DNA of 64,000 nt, taken from Symsagittifera roscoffensis. Taxonomy: Eukaryota; Xenacoelomorpha; Acoela; Convolutidae. Location of the stretch: assembly GCF_963678635.1 (NCBI RefSeq), contig NC_087064.1, positions 3,593,926 through 3,657,925 of the forward strand, given 5' to 3'. Below are positions 1 to 11,762 of the stretch, one piece after another; position 1 is the first letter of the stretch, and every line of letters starts with the position of its first letter. The position numbers and the translations under genes were made by a program. The notes under the pieces were generated by a model. That model worked only from the letters and a program-made list of their open reading frames with translations, was not told the origin of the DNA and did no database searches.

Positions 1-565
1 AAGTTCTTGCCAGCTCTTGACCCGATGACAGTTATGAATGCAAAAGATTTTTATCTTGTGTTGAGGGTGTTTTTGGTGGTAGATCCAGAAATTGAGCTGA
101 ACGCAAAACAACGCACCAATCGTGTTTGAGTTTATTTGGCTTTAGAATACATTTATAATTTAATTTATCGTACCAGAGCGTTAAGAATTCAATCACCTCA
201 AAAATTGTGGCTGAAGTTTAAAAGATAAAGTGTCATTTCCAGCGAAAAATAATGAAGCTTAGCAGATTGAGATAACCTGGGTGCGAAGTCGCGTAAATTC
301 CCTATTTAGTTTTCTTGCTGTCATGAAAACTTCGACTGTTAAGTTATGAAAATTGGCTCTTCCTGGGGATTTCTAGAAAATAAAGTGACGGAACTAAGGG
401 CGCAAAATTTATTAAAAACGCTCTTTCAATGGGCTAGCTTGACACAATTGCGCATGCACAAGGGCTGAAATTTTCATTATTGTGTATCGTGTAATATTTA
501 TAGTGATACTTAACTGTGCATTTTTCTCGCGGCCCATTTTGTTTAATCAAAATTATTTTTAACAG
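1..565. other. Window edge, intron of CAP-G; possible exon remnant
   Basis: Positions 1-129 stay open in frame 1 and would encode a leucine/valine-rich helical stretch, which could be part of an upstream CAP-G exon. I see no convincing splice donor and no recognisable motif. The rest is AT-rich intron ending in the polypyrimidine tract and AG at 564-565 that precedes the first secure exon. Confidence 0.3.
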
Positions 566-681
566 GTGAGAACAACAAAGAAGACGAGGTCGGAGAAAAG
601 TGCGGAGAAGGCGATGCTAGTGATTCTCACGAAAATGATGGGATGAGATCGGGTCAGAATCGAGAGAGCACAGAGGAAACG
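566..681 (+). CDS. NCAPG: CAP-G exon: acidic linker
   Basis: Acceptor AG at 564-565, donor GT at 682. Only the frame with two leading bases is open (38 codons). It is rich in Glu, Asp, Asn and Ser, which fits the variable acidic segment that precedes the C-terminal HEAT block. Confidence 0.75.
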
Positions 682-3600
682 GTACGATTGGTTCAGATAT
701 ATTGACTAGTTTTTGATCGAAATGTCTAAAAATCTATTGGATAAAATCTTTTTGTGTGAGTAGCCCAAAAATGCTAATAGCAAAAGTTTTTAGCATACTA
801 AATATTTTGTTTCGAAATCTTTGTTTGCTTCTGCTTTGAAACTAGATCAGAACAAAAGACTTCTTTGAGCATGAACTTCATGGCAAAACTGAACGCTGAA
901 AATTTTTATTGTTCCGACTTTCGATACGAAAGCAACGGAATATTTGTACTCGGGGTGGGTTTTTTTTCTTCAGACAAATTTCGACTTTTTAACGAGCCAT
1001 TTTTGACAGATTTTTTAAATACCATTCAAAAAGTATTGTTGTCCTGAGCTTAAATTTATTATTTCACCTGTGATAATTTTTCCGTAAAGTTATGGGCGAT
1101 TAAAGATTGCCATTTTGGCCAATTTGGGACAATTAACGTGCTATATATTTCGCGCTATTAACGCGTAAGCGGAGATATAATCCGCTTTGGAAACCGTTCC
1201 AGATTGGTTGAAAGAAGCGTATTCGCCATAATTGATTTTTACAAGGAGCGAAATTTGTCCTTTTGTTCTTTATATGGCGTGTGGGGGATGATTTTCATGT
1301 AAAAATCAAATTAAAAAAAATTCATTTTATTTTATTACATTTAATTTTTTTATATTATTACTGCTCCACAAACCTTAAAAGGCAGTCGGAATATTCAGGG
1401 CTTGGCATTAGATGGTGTGACTAATCCAATATTTCATTCTTTTCAAAATTTCTCATAAAGTAAGTTGAGAACATTGTTTTTATTTTCGATCCAATATTTC
1501 TTGATGTGTTTGAAGTTCTCAAAAAGCTGTAAATGATTTTTTAACTGAGTTTTTTTTGGTTTTAGCAGTTAAATAGAACATAAACTTTCACATAATGAAG
1601 TTTAGCTTGGTGCTCTCTATCGTTTATTTGATTCAAATCTACTTAGAAGAATTAGCACTGCTCTACTTATTGAAAACCCGCTTGCGATGTTGAGTATTAA
1701 TTTCATAGATTAATTTCCGCTGCTCTTTACAACGTCTTTTTTAATTAATAATTAAGTTAATTTTGGTGTCACACCATCTGTCAAGCAAACTTTTCTAGAC
1801 GGATAGGTTAGTGTGACGCCTTAGTGTTGTAAAGAAACCTTATCTTGCTCGTTTTTCACGCAGTTTGAAAATTTTTACCAAATACTGGTTTTGCAAGTTG
1901 CTAATTATGGTAACATATGTTTGCTAAAGAGAATACTTTGGTCTTAATTATTTCACAGAATGTCATGCGTTGTCGTGCAGACATTCTGTGTCATGCAGTT
2001 TGGTATTAGTTATTTCGCAGGTATTCATGCTGAATGTTATTCAACTTAGCAAGTTAAGTTTGAGTTTATAGATGGAAGAATTAATTACTATAAGTACTTC
2101 TTAAGCATATTAGAGTTAAGAAGAAAAAAGAAACGCATCTAGATAACTTTAGGTCAAGAAGTTATTTAGACCTCTGAAAAACCTATATTCTGGGATACCA
2201 ATTGCAAACTGCATGCTTATTTCTTTTTTTCTTACAATTTTTTGTTCCGACTTTCGTTATCAAAGTAACGGAATATTTGTGCTCGGGGTGGGTTTTTTTC
2301 TTCACGCAAATTTCGACTTTTTATCTAGCCATTTTTGCCAAAAATTTTTTCATCATTCAAAAAGTATAGTTGTTCTGAGCTTAAATTTAGAGAAGATATT
2401 TCACCCGTGATATTTTTTTGTTCAGTTGTTGGGGTTAAAAGATAGACATTTTTGCCAATTTGGGACAATCAGTGCGCAATTTATTTCGCGCTTTTAACGC
2501 GTAAGCGGAAGATTTAATTCACTTTAGAAATCGTTTAAAATTGTTACTATCAAGAAACTTATCATTTTGTATTTAATGTGGTGTGTGGGGATCATTTTTA
2601 CAAAAAATCTCAAATAAAAAAATGTTCGTTTTATTTTAATTTAATTTTTTTTTTCATGTTATTATTTCATGCTATATATTTCGCGCTATTAACGCGTAAG
2701 CGGAGACATAATCCGTCTTAGAAATCGTTCCAAATTGGTTGAAAGAAGCTTATTCGCCATAATTGATTTTTTAAAGGAGCGAAATTTATCCTTTTCTTTA
2801 TATGGCGTGTGAGGGGATGAGTTTCATGTAAAATTCAAATTAAAAAAAATTCATTTTATTTTATAACATTTAATTTTTTTTATATTATTACTGCTCCACA
2901 AACCTTAAAAGGCAGTCGGTATATTCAGGGCTTCGCACTGATGCGAGCATTTTTGTTCAGTTTTCGAACCAGCAGTGAAATATAAATTTACAGAAAGACA
3001 TGGAAAACACTTACTGCGTGGCTTAAAACGCTCCTTTTCACAGAATAAATTGCGGCTTTTGCGGAAAGTATCGGCAGCTTAGAATAGAATTATTTTTGTC
3101 GTATTTTATACGGTGCTCATTTTTTTAAAAACCTTATAAGACTAGAATTGTTATCTGATTGCACAAGCAATGCTTGTGTTGTAGTATGAACTATCTTTTT
3201 TTCCAACCTAAGTCGCAAATATTGTTGCGATAAAATGAACACATTTTATCGCAACAATATTTGCGACTTAGGTTGGAAAAAAAGATAGTGTTCATTTTTT
3301 TCAATAACCAACTATTAAGTACAGCCAATGCTAACAATTTTAGCACACTATTATTGTTCCGACTTCTGTAACGAAAGTAACGGAATATTTGTGCTCGGCG
3401 TGGTTTTTTTCTTCTGACAAATTTCGACTTTTTACCTAGCCATTTTTGACAGATTTTTTAAATACCATTCAAAAAGTATTGTTGTCCTGAGCTTAAATTT
3501 ATTATTTCACCTGTGATAATTTTTCCGTAAAGTTATGGGCGATTAAAGATTGCCATTTTGGCCAATTTGGGACAATTAACGTGCTATATATTTCGCGCTA

Positions 3601-6600
3601 TTAACGCGTAAGCGGAGATATAATCCGCTTTGGAAACCGTTCCAGATTGGTTGAAAGAAGCGTATTCGCCATAATTGATTTTTACAAGGAGCGAAATTTG
3701 TCCTTTTGTTCTTTATATGGCGTGTGGGGGATGATTTTCATGTAAAAATCAAATTAAAAAAAATTCATTTTATTTTATTACATTTAATTTTTTTATATTA
3801 TTACTGCTCCACAAACCTTAAAAGGCAGTCGGAATATTCAGGGCTTGGCATTAGATGGTGTGACTAATCCAATATTTCATTCTTTTCAAAATTTCTCATA
3901 AAGTCTAAGTTGAGAACATTGTTTTTATTTTCGATCCAATATTTCTTGATGTGTTTGAAGTTCTCAAAAAGCTGTAAATGATTTTTTAACTGAGTTTTTT
4001 TTGGTTTTAGCAGTTAAATAGAACATAAACTTTCACATAATGAAGTTTAGTTTGGTGCTCTCTATCGTTTATTTGATTCAAATCTACTTAGAAGAATTAG
4101 CACTGCTCTACTTATTGAAAACCCGCTTGCGATGTTGAGTATTAATTTCATAGATTAATTTCCGCTGCTCTTTACAACGTCTTTTTTAATTAATAATTAA
4201 GTTAATTTTGGTGTCACACCATCTGTCAAGCAAACTTTTCTAGACGGATAGGTTAGTGTGACGCCTTAGTGTTGTAAAGAAACCTTATCTTGCTCGTTTT
4301 TCACGCAGTTTGAAAATTTTTACCAAATACTGGTTTTGCAAGTTGCTAATTATGGTAACATATGTTTGCTAAAGAGAATACTTTGGTCTTAATTATTTCA
4401 CAGAATGTCATGCGTTGTCGTGCAGACATTCTGTGTCATGCAGTTTGGTATTAGTTATTTCGCAGGTATTCATGCTGAATGTTATTCAACTTAGCAAGTT
4501 AAGTTTGAGTTTATAGATGGAAGAATTAATTACTATAAGTACTTCTTAAGCATATTAGAGTTAAGAAGAAAAAAGAAACGCATCTAGATAACTTTAGGTC
4601 AAGAAGTTATTTAGACCTCTGAAAAACCTATATTCTGGGATACCAATTGCAAACTGCATGCTTATTTCTTTTTTTCTTACAATTTTTTGTTCCGACTTTC
4701 GTTATCAAAGTAACGGAATATTTGTGCTCGGGGTGGGTTTTTTTCTTCACGCAAATTTCGACTTTTTATCTAGCCATTTTTGCCAAAAATTTTTTCATCA
4801 TTCAAAAAGTATAGTTGTTCTGAGCTTAAATTTAGAGAAGATATTTCACCCGTGATATTTTTTTGTTCAGTTGTTGGGGTTAAAAGATAGACATTTTTGC
4901 CAATTTGGGACAATCAGTGCGCAATTTATTTCGCGCTTTTAACGCGTAAGCGGAAGATTTAATTCACTTTAGAAATCGTTTAAAATTGTTACTATCAAGA
5001 AACTTATCATTTTGTATTTAATGTGGTGTGTGGGGATCATTTTTACAAAAAATCTCAAATAAAAAAATGTTCGTTTTATTTTTATTTAATTTTTTTTTTC
5101 ATGTTATTATTTCATGCTATATATTTCGCGCTATTAACGCGTAAGCGGAGACATAATCCGTCTTAGAAATCGTTCCAAATTGGTTGAAAGAAGCTTATTC
5201 GCCATAATTGATTTTTTAAAGGAGCGAAATTTATCCTTTTGTTCTTTATATGGCGTGTGAGGGGATGAGTTTCATGTAAAATTCAAATTAAAAAAAATTC
5301 ATTTTATTTTATAACATTTAATTTTTTTTATATTATTACTGCTCCACAAACCTTAAAAGGCAGTCGGTATATTCAGGGCTTCGCACTGATGCGAGCATTT
5401 TTGTTCAGTTTTCGAACCAGCAGTGAAATATAAATTTACAGAAAGACATGGAAAACACTTACTGCGTGGCTTAAAACGCTCCTTTTCACAGAATAAATTG
5501 CGGCTTTTGCGGAAAGTATCGGCAGCTTAGAATAGAATTATTTTGTCGTATTTTATACGGTGCTCATTTTTTTAAAAACCTTATAAGACTAGAATTGTTA
5601 TCTGATTGCACAAGCAATGCTTGTGTTGTAGTATGAACTATCTTTTTTTCCAACCTAAGTCGCAAATATTGTTGCGATAAAATGAACACATTTTATCGCA
5701 ACAATATTTGCGACTTAGGTTGGAAAAAAAGATAGTGTTCATTTTTTTCAATAACCAACTATTAAGTACAGCCAATGCTAACAATTTTAGCACACTATTA
5801 TTGTTCCGACTTCTGTAACGAAAGTAACGGAATATTTGTGCTCGGCGTGGTTTTTTTCTTCTGACAAATTTCGACTTTTTACCTAGCCATTTTTGACAGA
5901 TTTTTTAAATACCATTCAAAAAGTATTGTTGTCCTGAGCTTAAATTTATTATTTCACCTGTGATAATTTTTCCGTAAAGTTATGGGCGATTAAAGATTGC
6001 CATTTTGGCCAATTTGGGACAATTAACGTGCTATATATTTCGCGCTATTAACGCGTAAGCGGAGATATAATCCGCTTTGGAAACCGTTCCAGATTGGTTG
6101 AAAGAAGCGTATTCGCCATAATTGATTTTTACAAGGAGCGAAATTTGTCCTTTTGTTCTTTATATGGCGTGTGGGGGATGATTTTCATGTAAAAATCAAA
6201 TTAAAAAAAATTCATTTTATTTTATTACATTTAATTTTTTTATATTATTACTGCTCCACAAACCTTAAAAGGCAGTCGGAATATTCAGGGCTTGGCATTA
6301 GATGGTGTGACTAATCCAATATTTCATTCTTTTCAAAATTTCTCATAAAGTCTAAGTTGAGAACATTGTTTTTATTTTCGATCCAATATTTCTTGATGTG
6401 TTTGAAGTTCTCAAAAAGCTGTAAATGATTTTTTAACTGAGTTTTTTTTGGTTTTAGCAGTTAAATAGAACATAAACTTTCACATAATGAAGTTTAGTTT
6501 GGTGCTCTCTATCGTTTATTTGATTCAAATCTACTTAGAAGAATTAGCACTGCTCTACTTATTGAAAACCCGCTTGCGATGTTGAGTATTAATTTCATAG

Positions 6601-9600
6601 ATTAATTTCCGCTGCTCTTTACAACGTCTTTTTTAATTAATAATTAAGTTAATTTTGGTGTCACACCATCTGTCAAGCAAACTTTTCTAGACGGATAGGT
6701 TAGTGTGACGCCTTAGTGTTGTAAAGAAACCTTATCTTGCTCGTTTTTCACGCAGTTTGAAAATTTTTACCAAATACTGGTTTTGCAAGTTGCTAATTAT
6801 GGTAACATATGTTTGCTAAAGAGAATACTTTGGTCTTAATTATTTCACAGAATGTCATGCGTTGTCGTGCAGACATTCTGTGTCATGCAGTTTGGTATTA
6901 GTTATTTCGCAGGTATTCATGCTGAATGTTATTCAACTTAGCAAGTTAAGTTTGAGTTTATAGATGGAAGAATTAATTACTATAAGTACTTCTTAAGCAT
7001 ATTAGAGTTAAGAAGAAAAAAGAAACGCATCTAGATAACTTTAGGTCAAGAAGTTATTTAGACCTCTGAAAAACCTATATTCTGGGATACCAATTGCAAA
7101 CTGCATGCTTATTTCTTTTTTTCTTACAATTTTTTGTTCCGACTTTCGTTATCAAAGTAACGGAATATTTGTGCTCGGGGTGGGTTTTTTTCTTCACGCA
7201 AATTTCGACTTTTTATCTAGCCATTTTTGCCAAAAATTTTTTCATCATTCAAAAAGTATAGTTGTTCTGAGCTTAAATTTAGAGAAGATATTTCACCCGT
7301 GATATTTTTTTGTTCAGTTGTTGGGGTTAAAAGATAGACATTTTTGCCAATTTGGGACAATCAGTGCGCAATTTATTTCGCGCTTTTAACGCGTAAGCGG
7401 AAGATTTAATTCACTTTAGAAATCGTTTAAAATTGTTACTATCAAGAAACTTATCATTTTGTATTTAATGTGGTGTGTGGGGATCATTTTTACAAAAAAT
7501 CTCAAATAAAAAAATGTTCGTTTTATTTTTATTTAATTTTTTTTTTCATGTTATTATTTCATGCTATATATTTCGCGCTATTAACGCGTAAGCGGAGACA
7601 TAATCCGTCTTAGAAATCGTTCCAAATTGGTTGAAAGAAGCTTATTCGCCATAATTGATTTTTTAAAGGAGCGAAATTTATCCTTTTGTTCTTTATATGG
7701 CGTGTGAGGGGATGAGTTTCATGTAAAATTCAAATTAAAAAAAATTCATTTTATTTTATAACATTTAATTTTTTTTATATTATTACTGCTCCACAAACCT
7801 TAAAAGGCAGTCGGTATATTCAGGGCTTCGCACTGATGCGAGCATTTTTGTTCAGTTTTCGAACCAGCAGTGAAATATAAATTTACAGAAAGACATGGAA
7901 AACACTTACTGCGTGGCTTAAAACGCTCCTTTTCACAGAATAAATTGCGGCTTTTGCGGAAAGTATCGGCAGCTTAGAATAGAATTATTTTTGTCGTATT
8001 TTATACGGTGCTCATTTTTTTAAAAACCTTATAAGACTAGAATTGTTATCTGATTGCACAAGCAATGCTTGTGTTGTAGTATGAACTATCTTTTTTTCCA
8101 ACCTAAGTCGCAAATATTGTTGCGATAAAATGAACACATTTTATCGCAACAATATTTGCGACTTAGGTTGGAAAAAAAGATAGTGTTCATTTTTTTCAAT
8201 AACCAACTATTAAGTACAGCCAATGCTAACAATTTTAGCACACTATTATTGTTCCGACTTCTGTAACGAAAGTAACGGAATATTTGTGCTCGGCGTGGTT
8301 TTTTTCTTCTGACAAATTTCGACTTTTTACCTAGCCATTTTTGACGAGGTTTTTTTTATATCATTCAAAAAGTATTGTTGTCCTGAGCTTAAATTTGGAA
8401 ACATATTTTGCCTGTGATCATTTTTCGTTAAGTTATGAGGGTTTAAAAATTGCCATTTTGGCCAATTTCGGACAATTAAGGCGCGATATATTTCGCGCTA
8501 TTAACGTGTAAGCGGAGATTTAATCCGCCATAGAAATCGTTCCAAATTGGTTGAAGGAAGCTTGTTTGCCATAATTGATTTGTTTTTAGGTGCAAAATTT
8601 ATTTTTTTGTACTTAATATGACGTGTGAAGGGATGATCCTGCCCCTAAATCAATTTAGGTAACTGGATCCCACAAAAATGATCTGAGCTTGAGTTTTACC
8701 TTATTTACTAGCAAAACTTGTATTATATCCAAATAAAAGTAAAAAACCCATAACTTTTTTTGACAAACGCCGAAGAACTAAAAAACAATGCAATAACAAG
8801 TTTGATATAATTTTTTGCATTAGATGGTGTGACTAATCCAATATTTCATTTTTTTTTCAAATTTTCTTTTAAATTCTAAGTTGAAAACATTGTTTTTATT
8901 TTCGATCCAATATTTCTTGATGTATTTGAAGTTCTCAAAAAGCTGTAAATGATTTTTAACTAGAGTTTTTTTCTGGTTTTAGCAGTTAAATAGAACATAA
9001 AGTTTAACATAATGAAGTTCAGTTTGGTGCTCTCTATCGTTTATTTGATTCAAATCTACTTAGAAGAATTAGCACTGCTCTACTTATTGAAAACCCGCTC
9101 GCGATGTTGAGTATTAATTTCATAGATTAATTTCCGCTGCTCTATACAAAGTCTCTTTTAATTAATAAATAAGTTAATTTTGGTTTCACACCAATTGTCA
9201 AGCAAACTTTTCTAGAAGGATAGGTTATTGTGACGCCTTAGTGTTGTAAAGAAATCTTATCTGGCTCGTTTTTCACCTAGTTTGAAAATATTTACCAATT
9301 ACTGGTTTTGCAAGTTGCTAATTATGGTAACATATGTTTGCTAAAGAGAATACTTTGGTCTTAAATATTTCACAGAATTTCATGCCTTGTCGTGCAGACA
9401 TTCTGTGTCATGCAGTTTGGTATTAGTTATTTTGCAGGTTTTCATGCTGAATGTTATCCATCTTAGCAAGTTAAGTTTGAGTTTATAGATGGAAGAATTA
9501 ATTACTATAAGTACTTTTTAAACAAATTAGAGTTAAGAAGAAAAAAGAAACGCATCTAGATAACTTTAGGTCAAGAAGTTATTTAGACCTCTGAAAAACC

Positions 9601-11717
9601 TATATTCTGGGATACCAATTGCAAACTGCATGCTTATTTCTTTATTTCCTTTTTTCTTACAATTTTTTGTTCCTACGTTCGTTATCAAAGTAACGGAATA
9701 TTTGTGCTCGGGGTGGGTTTTTGTTCTTCACGCAAATTTCGACTTTTTATCCAGCCATTTTTGCCAAAATTTCATCTTTCAAAAAGTATAGTTGTTCTTA
9801 GCTTAAATTTAGAAAAGATATTTCACCAGGGATAATTTTTTGTTCAGTTATGGGGGTTTAAAGATTGACATTTTGGCCAATTTGGGACAATCAGTGCGCG
9901 ATTTATTTCGCGCTATCAACGCGTAAGCGGAAGATTTAATTCATTTTAGAAATCGTTTCAAATTGTTTGAGAGAAATTTATGTGCCATATTTGATCTGTT
10001 ACTATCAGGAAATTTATCATTTTGTATTTTATGAGGTGTGTGGGGATCATTTTTACAAAAAATCTCAAATGAAAAAATATTCGCTTTTTTTTAAATTACA
10101 TTTGTTTTTTTATGTGATTACTGCTCCATAGACTGCTCTATAAATTGAGGCATGTTAGTTGGTAAATTTTTTTTTTTTGAAATTGACAGGTACTGCTAAT
10201 GCGTCATAACTGGCGTGCGTCACTTAAGTAATTTTGTAGACTAAGTTTTACTCATTCCGTTTTTCCCAGTAGCGTTATCGGTCATATTTTTGCTTGTGTA
10301 TGTGAAGTGCAAGTTCGCCTCTGTGTTAACTTATGTCAAAAGGCAATATTTTTGTACCGTCAATTCTTTGCTTACATTTGATTCTTTCTTAAAGAGTCAA
10401 TGAACGTAGTTCAGACTTTTAGATAGGTCGCGATGAATTTTTTCAGGAACAGTCTTAAAATTTGTTCAGGCTCAAATTTATTTTTTCGCGTTTTCTTTTT
10501 AAGTTCACTTTATTTCCTCTGATAAAAGGAAGGCAAACTCCACTATCGAACGGCAAAAGTTTCAAAAGTGGAATTTAATTTTCAGATTTCCCAGCGAAAT
10601 TAAAGTTTTACTTATTGATCCAGTTTTCTTAAATGGGGTTAATTTTATCAAAAAGTGTCAATCATAAAAGAGCTTTATGGCCAAAGCTTTAAGGCCATTT
10701 TTTTCGAAAATTAATATTTTTACATAAGCAATTCAGTTTGTTTTGTGCACTTGCGCTTATTGACTTTCTTTCAACTGTCTGTTGGCTATGTTTCTGTTTT
10801 TTGTTACAGAAGGACCCGATTGCGATCTTCCAGTGGCTCTCGATCGCCCACCGGATCCCTCAGCAGGTGCGATTCAACAGTCTGCCCCTGGCTCTGCAAC
10901 AACTGAGGACCACTCTGGTCCAGAGACTGGCCACTCCAGTGGATGCTGTGCGACTAAAGACAGTCCAGTGCATCGGAGTGTACTCTGTGTTTGATAAAGA
11001 ATATGCAGTCCAGATGTTGCCACTGATTGTACAGGTGCATTTTTGTCACTGTGATTTTTTTCGCCTTTTGGGATTATCCCACATTCTGTGTTTATTACAC
11101 TTGCGATCGGCTCAGGAGTGTTATTACGAACTTTCTTTTTTTCCTAACCTTACTCGGAAATAAAAGTGTTCATTAAAAGTGTGCAATTATTTGAAAGTTT
11201 CTTTGTAGTATTGGAAATCACATTAGCAGGTTTCACTCTCAGAGATAGACGAGACGAATTTTTGCTAATTCGAGGATTATTTCTAATTTTTAGGAGCTGC
11301 GTGTTCTCGCAAGTGTTTGCGAAGCGAATCTTGGCGACTGTGTATAATTATGTTAGCTGATTAGAGTTGAAGCAACTGGATGAAAATATCGGTGACCCCG
11401 AGTTCTTCAATCGCTCTAAATATCATGCTTTTTTTGAGTAGTCAATTTTTTGGAAATAATTGAACCATCTATCGATTATTTTGAGCCTTGTGGGACCAAC
11501 CGTCCTGATTACTTGCATTCGAAAAAAACTATAATCGAACTAAAACGATAATCTCTCCAGTATTTCAGCTTTTCTTGTCCTAAAGATCTTTGCAATAGAC
11601 ATCTCTCTTAGCACAATAGAAACCCGTAAGAGAATAAAAAAGAGATCCAAAATGAAGGCATATGTAAATGTATAAGACACTTAGATATGTGTCTTCAAAG
11701 TAATCATGATAATAATC

Positions 11718-11762
<45 letters not shown>

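Larger units (their letters stand above)
905..10130. repeat. Tandem array, unit about 2447 bp, inside a CAP-G intron
   Basis: Units run 905-3350, 3351-5797 and 5798-8245, then a partial fourth from 8246. Units 2 and 3 are nearly identical. Unit 4 is nearly identical only to about 8344, then matches as a clearly older copy with a different insert at about 8640-8815. Within a unit, the segment beginning TTGTTCCGACTT and the segment with TTAACGCGTAAGCGGA recur, so the unit is itself a higher-order repeat built from diverged sub-repeats. Short repeated reading frames (for example at 2213, 4658 and 7105) are by-products and not genes. Confidence 0.95.

Noticed and set aside
2213-2410. 65-codon frame repeated at 4658 and 7105
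   Set aside because: Simply copies of one frame in the tandem unit; composition is like background and the diverged fourth unit does not keep it open.
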